Shown here: one piece after another, positions 10,833-20,870 of the stretch
How positions within the stretch are numbered: position 1 is the stretch's first letter
How the letters are laid out: each line of letters opens with the position of its first letter
Source: Cyclina sinensis
Lineage: Eukaryota > Mollusca > Bivalvia > Venerida > Veneridae
Direction of reading: 5' to 3'
NCBI GenBank assembly: GCA_012932295.1
Contig: JAAONU010000002.1
Span: 35,461,521 to 35,525,520, forward strand
DNA length: 64,000 nt
Made by a program: the position numbers and the translations under genes
The notes under the pieces: model-generated
What the model saw: the letters and a program-made list of their open reading frames with translations, nothing else
Database searches by the model: none
What the model was told of the DNA's origin: nothing

Positions 10833-11226
10833 ATATGCCCCCGAAGGCTTTTTTATGGTTTTTGAACTCTCCGTCTGTCAGTCCGTCCTGAAAACTTTAA
10901 CACTGCCCATAACTTCCTTATTAGTAAATGAATTTACTTCATTCTTGAACGCAAAACCCTACATACAATACCTTTCCTCTGGCATATATTGGTATGACCT
11001 TGACCACAAACGTCATGTTGTCAAAACAAAACACTTTAACATTGCCCATAACTTCTTTGTTAGTGAATAGAATTACTTCATACCTGAAAAGAACATCCCC
11101 TTTGACACCGAAATGACGTTGGTCCTGAGGTCAAATTGTCAAAAAGACGACTTCTTCTGAAGGAATCAATAAATTATCTTCTTCTGGTCCTTGTCCAAGG
11201 TAAAAGTCCCACTTCGGTGGCATCTA
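10833..11226. mobile_element. MITE-like repeat with inverted ATGCC-CCGAAG ends
   Basis: Left end ATATGCCCCCGAAGGC. The right end, reverse-complemented, begins TAGATGCCACCGAAGTGG, so ATGCC-x-CCGAAG is shared in inverted orientation over about 394 bp. Inside, a block of about 139 bp is repeated: CACTGCCCATAACTTC at about 10902 and CATTGCCCATAACTTC at about 11041. A CCGTCTGTCAGTCCGTC stretch lies near the left end. There is no credible protein. The same end motif occurs at 4269 and, more loosely, at 41061. Confidence 0.55.
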
Positions 11227-12249
11227 TCAGTGACAGTTCTTGTTTGACTTAAAATCATCAATGTATTTATTCCAAGTTTTTCTTATATTATTACAGATAT
11301 GCTGTAACAACAGAACACAAATTATGTCACGCGAAGTGTCAAAAGTATGTGTGAATATACACATTGTTGTACAACCAAAGCTACAACATATGTACCAAGG
11401 CTTTGGGAATCCCTTAATGTGCTTTATTTTAAAAAAAAAACGCCTAGCACGCCTTAGCATGCACATGCTCAGTGGAAGCTATTGTGATGGAGCCTTAGCT
11501 TCGTCGTAAACATTTGCTTGTTATCTCTCTAGCAGCCACATTCTCCATCCAATTTGTATCCATCATAAGAAATCACGTTTTGAGCCATAAATGAAGTTCG
11601 AAACTAGGTCATATGCTAAATATATCTTACATAATTATCTTGAAATGTTTCAAGCAGTTAAAGAGATATATAACGGACACGTACATAGGAATCAATCGAC
11701 CTCTTATTGTATGATCTTCGACGAAGCCGTGGTGGACGTGGGTAGGCATACAGACGTTCCGATCTTTATGGGCGCGGGAGGGGCATGAAGAACATTTACT
11801 GTCAACCTGAATATTAGTTCAATTTATTTAGTTCATTCTTTAATCAATAACTTAAATGAGAGGTTTATGTCCATAACTAAAAATAACTATTTGAAGTAGC
11901 TAACTCTGTATTCTAATAATTTTACTGAACTATACATTAGTTACCTCCCTTCGACCTTTCAGCTGAAGCATTATCAATTCTTTTGTTATTTTAAGATGTG
12001 TTCTAGTGTCATGTTATTAGAATAGAGTTTCTTTGCCGCATATGATGCTGACCTATACAAGTTAACTAATGCTTATCGAAATGCCTCGTAATATGTTTAT
12101 TTTTTACAGAAACATTTGATAACATTTCTCAAATTTACAAATCTTAATACCTTGTGTTTAGCGTGAATGCAAAGTAATTGTGTCTATAATAAGGGTGACA
12201 AAATCTCGTTAAAATAACATGTATGAATAAAAAAACTTTTATTACACTT
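11227..12249. other. Non-coding stretch, nothing recognised
   Basis: Mostly AT-rich. A GC-richer patch at 11440-11510 (GCCTAGCACGCCTTAGCATG) looks like dispersed repeat but no family is identified. Open frames of 65-90 codons on both strands lack motifs. Confidence 0.4.
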
Positions 12250-12480
12250 TTTGGGGCGGGGAAGTGGTAATGTGTTGGATGAGCAATCTAGGGGTCACGA
12301 GTTCGAACTCCCGCTCCTCCACTATCATTGCTAATGTAAACCTAGTTCCAATGTATCAGTGCTATATACTGGACACTGGAAAGAACCTGGAATGACTCTG
12401 GAATTGGAAGCTTTCTTTATCTTGCATAAATATACAGTAACGAAACACTGCAGGTGGGGTAACCGATACGGACGATAAAT
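12250..12480 (+). mobile_element. tRNA-like SINE with intact acceptor-like stem
   Basis: Begins GGGGCGGGGAAGTGGTAATG. An A-box-like region leads to GTCACGAGTTCGAACTCCCG (B-box like). CCGCTCC near 12312-12318 can pair with the starting GGGGCGG with one G-U, so the head still resembles a tRNA. The body continues past 12320 with AACCTGGAATGACTCTGGAA and GGAAGCTTTCTTTATC, which is not tRNA sequence, so this is a tRNA-derived SINE. It ends about 60 bp before the 52 bp satellite. Confidence 0.65.
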
Positions 12481-12542
12481 AAAATCAATAAGACAAAAAA
12501 TCAACATTTTGGATTCTGTACTATCACTTAGCTTAGATGGTC

Positions 12543-14938
12543 CAAGTCATAGCAAGTTACCGTTGAGACAGTGTTGTGTTCGTTTCTTTAGTTACAAGTC
12601 ATAGCAAGTTACCGTTGAGACAGTGTTGTGTTTGTTTCTTTAGTTACAAGTCATAGCAAGTTACCGTTGAGACAGTGTTGTGTTTGTTTCTTTAGTTACA
12701 AGTCATAGCAAGTTACCGTTGAGACATTGTTGTGTTCGTTTCTTTAGTTACAAGTCATAGCAAGTTACCGTTGAGACAGTGTTGTGTTTGTTTCTTTACT
12801 TACAAGTCATAGCAAGTTACCGTTGAGACAGAGTTGTGTTCGTTTCTTTACTTACAAGTCATAGCAAGTTACCGTTGAGACAGTGTTGTGTTTGTTTCTT
12901 TAGTTACAAGTCATAGCAAGTTACCGTTGAGACAGTGTTGTGTTTGATTCTTTAGTTACAAGTCATAGCAAGTTACCGTTGAGACAGTGTTGTGTTTGTT
13001 TCTTTAGATACAAGTCATAGCAAGTTACCGTTGAGACAGTGTTGTGTTTGTTTCTTTAGTTACAAGTCATAGCAAGTTACCGTTGAGACAGTGTTGTGTT
13101 CGTTTCTTTACTTACAAGTCATAGCAAGTTACCGTTGAGACAGTGTTGTGTTCGTTTCTTTACTTACAAGTCATAGCAAGTTACCGTTGAGACAGTGTTG
13201 TGTTTGTTTCTTTAGTTACAAGTCATAGCAAGTTACCGTTGAGACAGTGTTGTGTTTGTTTCTTTAGTTACAAGTCATAGCAAGTTACCGTTGAGACAGT
13301 GTTGTGTTTGTTTCTTTAGTTACAAGTCATAGCAAGTTACCGTTGAGACAGTGTTGTGTTTGTTTCTTTAGTTACAAGTCATAGCAAGTTACCGTTGAGA
13401 CAGTGTTGTGTTTGTTTCTTTAGTTACAAGTCATAGCAAGTTACCGTTGAGACAGTGTTGTGTTCGTTTCTTTAGTTACAAGTCATAGCAAGTTACCGTT
13501 GAGACAGTGTTGTGTTCGTTTCTTTAGTTACAAGTCATAGCAAGTTACCGTTGAGACAGTGTTGTGTTTGTTTCTTTAGTTACAAGTCATAGCAAGTTAC
13601 CGTTGAGACAGAGTTGTGTTCGTTCTTTACTTACAAGTCATAGCAAGTTACCGTTGAGGACAGTGTTGTGTTTGTTTCTTTAGTTTACAAGTCATAGCAA
13701 GTTACCGTGAGACAGTGTTGTGTTTGTTTTCTTTAGTTACAAGTCATAGCAAGTTACCGTTGAGACAGTGTTGTGTTTGTTTCTTTAGTTACAGTCATAG
13801 CAAGTTACCGTTGAGACAGTGTTGTGTTTGTTTCTTTAGTTACAAGTCATAGCAAGTTACCGTTGAGACAGTGTTGTGTTTGTTTCTTTAGTTACAAGTC
13901 ATAGCAAGTTACCGTTGAGACAGTGTTTGTGTTCGTTTCTTTACTTACAAGTCATAGCAAGTTACCGTTGAGACGGGTTGTGTTTGTTTTCTTTAGTTAC
14001 AAGTCATAGCACAGTTACCGTTGAGACAGTGTTGTGTTTGTTTCTTTAGTTACAAGTCATAGCAAGTTACCGTTGAGACAGTGTTGTGTTTGTTTCTTTA
14101 GTTACAAGTCATAGCAAGTTACCGTTGAGACAGTGTGTGTTTGTTTCTTTAGTTACAAGTCATAGCAAGTTACCGTTGAGACAGTGTTGTGTTTGTTTCT
14201 TTAGTTACAAGTCATAGCAAGTTACCGTTGAGACAGTGTTGTGTTCGTTTCTTTAGTTACAAGTCATAGCAAGTTACCGTTGAGACAGTGTTGTGTTTGT
14301 TTCTTTAGTTACAAGTCATAGCAAGTTACCGTTGAGACAGTGTTGTGTTTGTTTCTTTAGTTACAAGTCATAGCAAGTTACCGCTGAGACAGTGTTGTGT
14401 TCGTTTCTTTAGTTACAAGTCATAGCAAGTTACCGTTGAGACAGAGTTGTGTTCGTTTCTTTACTTACAAGTCATAGCAAGTTACCGTTGAGACAGTGTT
14501 GTGTTTGTTCTTTAGTTACAAGTCATAGCAAGTTACCGTTGAGACAGTGTTGTGTTTGTTTCTTTAGTTACAAGTCATAGCAAGTTACCGTTGAGACAGT
14601 GTTGTGTTCGTTTCTTTAGTTACAAGTCATAGCAAGTTACCGTTGAGACAGTGTTGTGTTTGTTTCTTTAGTTACAAGTCATAGCAAGTTACCGTTGAGA
14701 CAGTGTTGTGTTTGTTTCTTTAGTTACAAGTCATAGCAAGTTACCGTTGAGACAGTGTTGTGTTTGTTTCTTTAGTTACAAGTCATAGCAAGTTAACGTT
14801 GAGACAGTGTTGTGTTTGTTTCTTTAGTTACAAGTCATAGCAAGTTACCGTTGAGACAGTGTTGTGTTTGTTTCTTTAGTTACAAGTCATAGCAAGTTAA
14901 CGTTGAGACAGTGTTGTGTTTGTTTCTTTAGTTACAAC
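12543..14938. repeat. 52 bp satellite/minisatellite array, about 46 units
   Basis: A head-to-tail array of a 52 bp unit that starts CAAGTCATAGCAAGTTACCG, continues TTGAGACAGTGTTGTGTT and ends GTTTCTTTAGTTA. Units are nearly identical; recurrent variants are T or C before GTTTCTTTA, G or C in TTTAGTTA/TTTACTTA, and GTG or GAG in CAGTGTTG. Total 2,396 bp, or 46 units. Fifty-two is not a multiple of three, so it does not encode a repeat protein in one frame. Single-base indels are clustered between about 13620 and 14150. There are no unique spacers, so it is not a CRISPR-type array. Confidence 0.97.
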
Positions 14939-16309
14939 ATTGAACATATACATAAAAAGAACAAAAAATCGGTATATAAAAGGAAGAAAGTTTTACTTAA
15001 AAAGCGGCGGGCATAATGAACGTTTTACTTAAACTCACAGAAACTTTTATAAATACTTATTGTCAGCTAGACTTTCTTGAATCCCTCATACATGCAAATG
15101 CCTCATGTAAATATATATCTGATATCTCTCGGATGCGCATGTTTCTAGTCTATTTACCTTCTGCTATGGAAGTTGTAGATAAATTCTCAGGCAATGTGTA
15201 TCAAACTATTTTTTTGTTATTATTATTATTATTATTATTAAATTGTACAGATTTAGTTTTCCAATTCACAATAAATTTATTTTGCCAATTTTTGTAGTTT
15301 GTTTTCTGTTCCATCTTTTTGTGATATTCTTTTTTCAAAATTGTTCACATTTGATTTAATAAATTTATTTTATTATGTTGCATAACAATCCATTTTCTGA
15401 CAAAGTACATCGCGTTTTGCGAAAGTCCGATGGCGATACTTTTGTCAAGTCTAGGAAAAAGTGTTAAAGGAAATATAGAATTAGGTGTTACTTACATTTG
15501 TCTATAGCTTCGAAACTATCATGTAAGTATTTGGACAATGACAATGACTATATATATATATTAGGAATTAAACAGCGTTTCTCTTCCATTCACGTATAAT
15601 AATCACAATAATCTAGGTCAAATGTAAATATATAAATCAATATAAATATAATATATTTAGAATATGAAACCTGCAATAGAACGTTAAGGAGTCTTTTAAT
15701 TATACGTATTTTTAATATAGCATGTTGTCCACAGATTTAAATGAAAATTTAGTTTTGACGAAAAAAAGTCTCAAAATTATCATTTGATATAAGCAAACCA
15801 TCACGTTAATTTGGAAAGTTAACTACAAAATGCTTATCACATAATTACATTTATTCAGCCATTTCTTTCTTACTCTTTTACCTTTTTTGTGCATTTATTT
15901 GAACAATTGTTTTTTTTCTATTTTGTAGAAAAATTTCACATTTTTAAAATGACTTCAAATTTCATGAATCAAACATTTTTGAACAGGATGTTTCAAATAT
16001 AGTTTTAAATGCATCATTTTAACACTTTCTTATTCAAACCAGCACCATCGTATTTTCATGCACGTTTGTTTTTTTTTGTTTGTTTTGTTTTTGTTTTGTT
16101 TTGTTTGTTGTTTTTGGTGTTGTTGTTGTTGTTTTACATTCTTTACGTTATTCAGGTTCATCAACTGTTATTTTACTTCTGTATGCCTGTAACTTGCTAG
16201 ATAGTTGGAGTAGGTTCAGTGGCATCTTCGTAAACCTTCCCATACACATAACCTACAAAAACCCATGTAACAAGACGTTGCTGAAAGGAAAATTACTATA
16301 ATAGGAAGA
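14939..16309. other. AT-rich non-coding stretch with microsatellites
   Basis: Contains (TTA)n at 15217-15240, a (TA)n patch near 15550-15561 and G/T-rich low complexity at 16068-16135. No gene seen. Confidence 0.55.
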
Positions 16310-16545
16310 TTTTCAACATTTCACCACATTCTCTCTAATTGATTTATGATCACTTTTTTCAGCCACCTGTGTGTGTTTTTCTTCTATAACAATATTGAAT
16401 TCAGACAGATAAAGTCATCACTCTCAGATTGTAATAGCCCAAATTTTCTAACAACCCGCAATTTGCTTATCATTATTAAGTAGGTAAATTGTACCTTGGT
16501 TTATGACTCTTTATAGGAATTAAGAAAACATGTTTATTATATGAA
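16310..16545. repeat. Diverged dispersed duplication Y, copy 2 (pair with 10476-10720)
   Basis: Same-orientation match to 10476-10720 as described there. The shared blocks keep their order with small indels. It ends near TACCTTGGTTTATGACTC, which aligns loosely with the sequence after the (ATT)n patch of copy 1. Confidence 0.58.
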
Positions 16546-17026
16546 ACGTGATACTCTCAATCATGGCAAATTACCCTTATTTGAGGTTCTGAAATTTGTA
16601 TGCAGCTAAAATTACTGTACACACTATTGAAAAAAGTACAAGGTAACAAATATTTCTATAATACGACAATGTGAGAATTTTTTTCTGTCATATTAAAATG
16701 ATACCCTTATGGGTCCTGTTTCCTTTTTTTTAGAAAAGTTACTCAAAGAGAGAATAAAAAACAGAAGTACAGTTTCTTTGTGTTTCTTGGGGTACCATTT
16801 ATTGTTTACTGATATTCGAGAAATATGATATGGTAAATAATGCCTGTAATAATAATAATAGTATTTGAAAGCTACTTTTACCTTTTTTTTGAAAAGTTCT
16901 CATAGAAGAGGAAAATTTCTACCAATGTATTCTTTAAAAATATAGTTACTAGTGCCAACATCTTCACATATGTTTTCCTCCATATCATTGAACACATGTC
17001 TGTAAATGAGATGTTCCTACTTTCAC

Positions 17027-17065
<39 letters not shown>

Positions 17066-18094
17066 GTTTCCAACCGAATACAATAGCCATGGCAAACAAA
17101 AATCATTGACAACGCAGAGGAATCAGTATTTGTATTTTTTAGGACACATGTATAGCATTATATGCATACTTTGTGGTAAAAGGTACTCCATATGAAAATG
17201 CATGCATTTATTGTAAAATCATGCATGAAAATGTGACAAGTAGATATAAATAAATACCTTGTTAAACTAAAACATTGTTACACGAATTTTTGTGTCTCAA
17301 AAAACCAACTAGTGTTTCTTTCCTGTGTAGTAGTGCTTTTTCAAACATTTTTATTTATAGTCCTTCCTAAGTGTGTGTAAACTAATTTTCGTCTAGATTT
17401 TTCAAATATATAACCTTTCCACACACGAATTATTTATGTCTCTAAATGTACATTTAAATCAAATACATGTATGTGATCATCTGTATTATTCGTTAAATGT
17501 AAATTTATACCATATATACAGGTTATACTGTCTTATGTTTTGCTATTTATATTTTCATGTTTAATACCTATCTTTTTAATTAATGTGTTCAAATGTTTGA
17601 AATTTTACAAACATATTGGCATTTTTCACAGCTCTGTATTCATGTACAGATTCCCACTTCTGACCAATATCTGGGTCATTTCCACACCAGTCTGAATGTT
17701 TGTCGACTCTGTGTCAACTGCCTTATCATTTTAAACCTGATACTGTATCCAGTGCATTGTCACTTCACAATTTCCTCCCCAATATTGCTATTTCTGTATG
17801 TAATCCAGGGTGTCCTGTCAATCATGATTTATTTAAGTAAATGTGCTAAAATAAGATGCAAAGTAGATTTGTACATACATATTACGTGTGGTAGATTAGC
17901 TGTACATTAGTAGGTCTTTTAATAACTGAAATAGCTGTAGTTGAGCCATCTATAAATGTTGTTTAATGGTACGTGTGAGTGTCAAATTAACTGCCATTTT
18001 CTAATTGTGTTGCTGTTGATGTGTGAGTTGTTTTTAGTTTTTGCATTCTTTTGCATTATTAATACAGTGCTAAATCTTACAGAGTAACATACTT
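16546..18094. other. AT-rich non-coding stretch
   Basis: Contains an (ATT)n microsatellite at 17028-17064 (12 units). A 105-codon open frame at 17593-17910 has no family motif, and its composition (Y, I, L, C, H) suits chance reading of AT-rich DNA. No gene seen. Confidence 0.5.
17028..17064. repeat. (ATT)12 microsatellite
   Basis: Uninterrupted ATT units. Confidence 0.97.
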
Positions 18095-19165
18095 GTCAAA
18101 TGTAGCACCTAAAAGACTTGCTGTATAAAGTTATTTGACCTCTTATATACTTTTAATTCAAAAGAAAGCATTTAGAAACAAGAAATGCAATTAAAATCTT
18201 TAAGAGTCACATTGTCATATTTACTCCACGAATTGAAAGTTTTTTTTAAATAAATAAGTTAGTTATAATGTATAAACAACGTTATTTCAAGCAAAATGTA
18301 ATATTTTTATTTTAACATTAACGAATAAAATTATTATGAAGGAAAATTCCACGTGTTCTGTAAAGAATTCTGTTTATTTTGATAATTTTACATTACCGGC
18401 GCAAACAAACATGGCGGCTATTAAAAGTATATGAGAAAGAATAGAAAATGGAACAACAAGACCATGAGTTGCACTTTCTAACATTCTAAAAAACACTTTC
18501 AAAACTATGAGAAAATGTGAAACGTCAAACAAAGTAGTCCTGACGTTTGCTTGACACGGACTTCCGGTCGGACAGATGCTTGTTTTCCAGACCATTGTGT
18601 CAGCGTTCAGGATCACCTGGAGGTTTCTGTAACACGGACTCTTATTGGTCACTTAAATGCAGCTTAGATCATGACCTATAATTATGGCTGCCTCCTTAGA
18701 TTTAAGATGAATACTGAGGTTTTGATTAAATATTATCTTGACAGATCGACCAACATTTCACACGTCAAGTCTGTTCACAGAAAACGAATGTGAAAAGTCA
18801 GCATTGCAAAAGTGTGTCATTTTGACAGGCGTAGGAATATTTCAAACTAGCAAATGTTTGTTCCTTTTGCAATATGTAATTACACTCCAAATTTTCCAGG
18901 TAAACACGAAAATAAACACGCAGTTTTGACTTTGTAGCAATAGAAAAAATAAAATTTTCAAAAAAAAAAATTAAACACAACAGGGATTTAGAAATTAAGG
19001 AATACGGCTGAGAGCAAGCTCTAAAAGTATCCCTATTCACTTAAGTTCAGTTTAACAAGTCTGCAAAAAGATCACAGAAATAATATTTGATAAAATAGCC
19101 AGTTAAAAGATCAAAATCAAACAAAACATGTTCAATTTACGCTTATTCATCTCTAATGCCTATGT
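18095..19165. repeat. Diverged dispersed duplication, copy 2 (pair with 2850-3410)
   Basis: Matches 2850-3410 at TAGCACCTAA, CTTATATACTTTTAATT, ACGAATTGAAAG, ATGAGAAAATGTGAAACGTC, TTGACACGGACTTCCGGTCG, AATAAAATTTTCA, ACAAGTCTG, AAAAGATCACA, AAATAGCCAG and CTTATTCATCT. An extra segment of about 300 bp (about 18611-18910) has no counterpart in copy 1. It also includes AACATGGCGGCTATT (18407-18421), a YY1-like word. On the minus strand both copies can be read as TSICPTGSPCQ-x-NVRTTL (see findings). Confidence 0.7.
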
Positions 19166-20570
19166 CAGTCAGAAAGTAATGCACATTGATGCACAGAAAT
19201 CGACTCCTAAACTGATTTTTTCTCCGGATATTCACTTGAGTGCAAAATATAATATTTGTTCAAACAAATCAGCCTTTAACTTCATGCAGGTTCATATGAA
19301 ATGTATACCCGTTGTCATCTTTTGAAATAATTCTTAGCTTCCTGTGGTATTCAAAAAGTATTCAAAACGTGATTTACCTGAAATTTCATCTGGTAGTTAA
19401 TTTATGATGAATGAACCTAAATTATGCCTTAAAAGTGAAAATAAAATTCGGGATTATTACCGGAAGTTCTAAATTGCAAGTGTGCTGGTCACGTGACAAA
19501 AATGCTACAAATTTTATACCAGGAAATTGGCATGACAAAGTGAACATTTGAATCTATTTTTCATCATTATTAAAGGAAGACACCCAGTTTGACAACTTAA
19601 CTGGCTGTCAAAGCACCCGTGCATTAATTACAGGTACACGTGTTATATTTATTCTATATGTGACTTTAATTACCAGGTAATAAGATGCTTAGATTCTTTC
19701 CTACATCGTTTTCTATACGATACCAATCAACTACAGAGAATCACTGGTGATTAATGATTGATAACATAACCGTTAGACTATGGTGATGAATTTGAAATCA
19801 GATTCCCAGTTTTGAACGGATATGTTTGTGCATAATAATGAATATGATTTAACCTACAGATCAGCTAGCAGAATTATGATTGTATTTTGAACGTTTGGAA
19901 AGAGTTTTCGATTTCGTTTATGTACAATTTAAGTCTTTGTGTATGTTAATATTCCTATTATTGTATTGTGTAGGTTCATATCAATTGCTTAACGAATGTA
20001 GTCAGTAAATTGTAATATAATAAATACATTTTGAACATATAATGTTATGATTTTAAACTAAACAGATTAACACAGAAAGGGTTAAAACTAATTCTTATAC
20101 ATTTATTTCAATACTTTTAGCATCTGCTTGTATAAAACATGATGACATGGTCGCTAATTCCCAGTTTATTTTGTCGTGTTTCTATTGTTATTGTCTATTG
20201 GTTGTTATGTTACTCTTGATTTAAAATATTGTATGATCTTTAGTCATTTTGTTCAGTTTGATTTTAAAATGTTTTACAATATTTAATTGCATGATACAGT
20301 GGTATATGAAAATGGGTAACATTTTTCATGCATGTTTTTTCTGCTTGTATTTCGAGATTTTATTACTGTCACTTTTCAGCGGTAATCATTTAAAGCATGT
20401 TAAAACAACCTAACTCCTCAAATTGTCTTTGTTCTTGTTGGACTTTTAGGCAAGTGTTCTTTATACTTCAATAACGAAAATAAATCTCAAGAGCTTTGCG
20501 TCTTCTCACAATAGAATCAAACAAAACAGAAAAAGAACTTGTTAAAGTTTTACAAGTTTACGTATTGCGT
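19166..20570. other. AT-rich non-coding stretch with one promoter-like motif pair
   Basis: No gene seen. ACCGGAAGT (ETS-type, 19459-19467) and the perfect palindrome GTCACGTGAC (19488-19497) lie 20 bp apart, a pairing often found in animal promoters. No open frame follows on either side to support a transcript. Confidence 0.4.
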
Positions 20571-20870
20571 GCAAATTGTACACTCAGGTAACAACACGTA
20601 CGTTTCAGTGACACTTGTACTCTCCTAGGTCACCGAGCAGTGAATGCAACCATATTGCCTTTGGCTGTTTCCCACCGCGATCCTACCCTGTAATTACGGC
20701 CTAGTTTAGCACTGTTGTGATTGGCAGGTGCCATTGTCTTATCGCGGTTTTGATCTGGGGCTGATGGATGGTCGGTTGACATGGTCAAGGTTTTGCCGTG
20801 ATTATTTTAAAGCTTGGCCTTTGAGAAAGTGGAAGTAAATCTATAAGCTCTACACGCTGTGGTGGTTTTG
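20571..20870. promoter_or_regulatory. Higher-complexity non-coding island (candidate conserved element)
   Basis: GC is clearly higher and homopolymers rarer than in the flanks, with stretches such as CCCACCGCGATCCTACCCTG and TTGTCTTATCGCGGTTTTGA. No open frame, tRNA fold or repeat is evident. It could be a regulatory element, an unrecognised ncRNA, or an old repeat. Confidence 0.2.

Noticed and set aside
10020..12320. Two tRNA-like heads considered as functional tRNA genes
   Set aside because: The first lacks an acceptor stem. The second has one, but its T-arm is irregular and both run into non-tRNA bodies, so SINE is the better reading.
12543..14938. Regular repeats resembling a CRISPR array
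   Set aside because: Whole 52 bp units repeat with no unique spacers and the genome is eukaryotic; this is a satellite.
17593..17910. 105-codon plus-strand frame
   Set aside because: Composition is that of randomly read AT-rich DNA and there is no motif or splice context.
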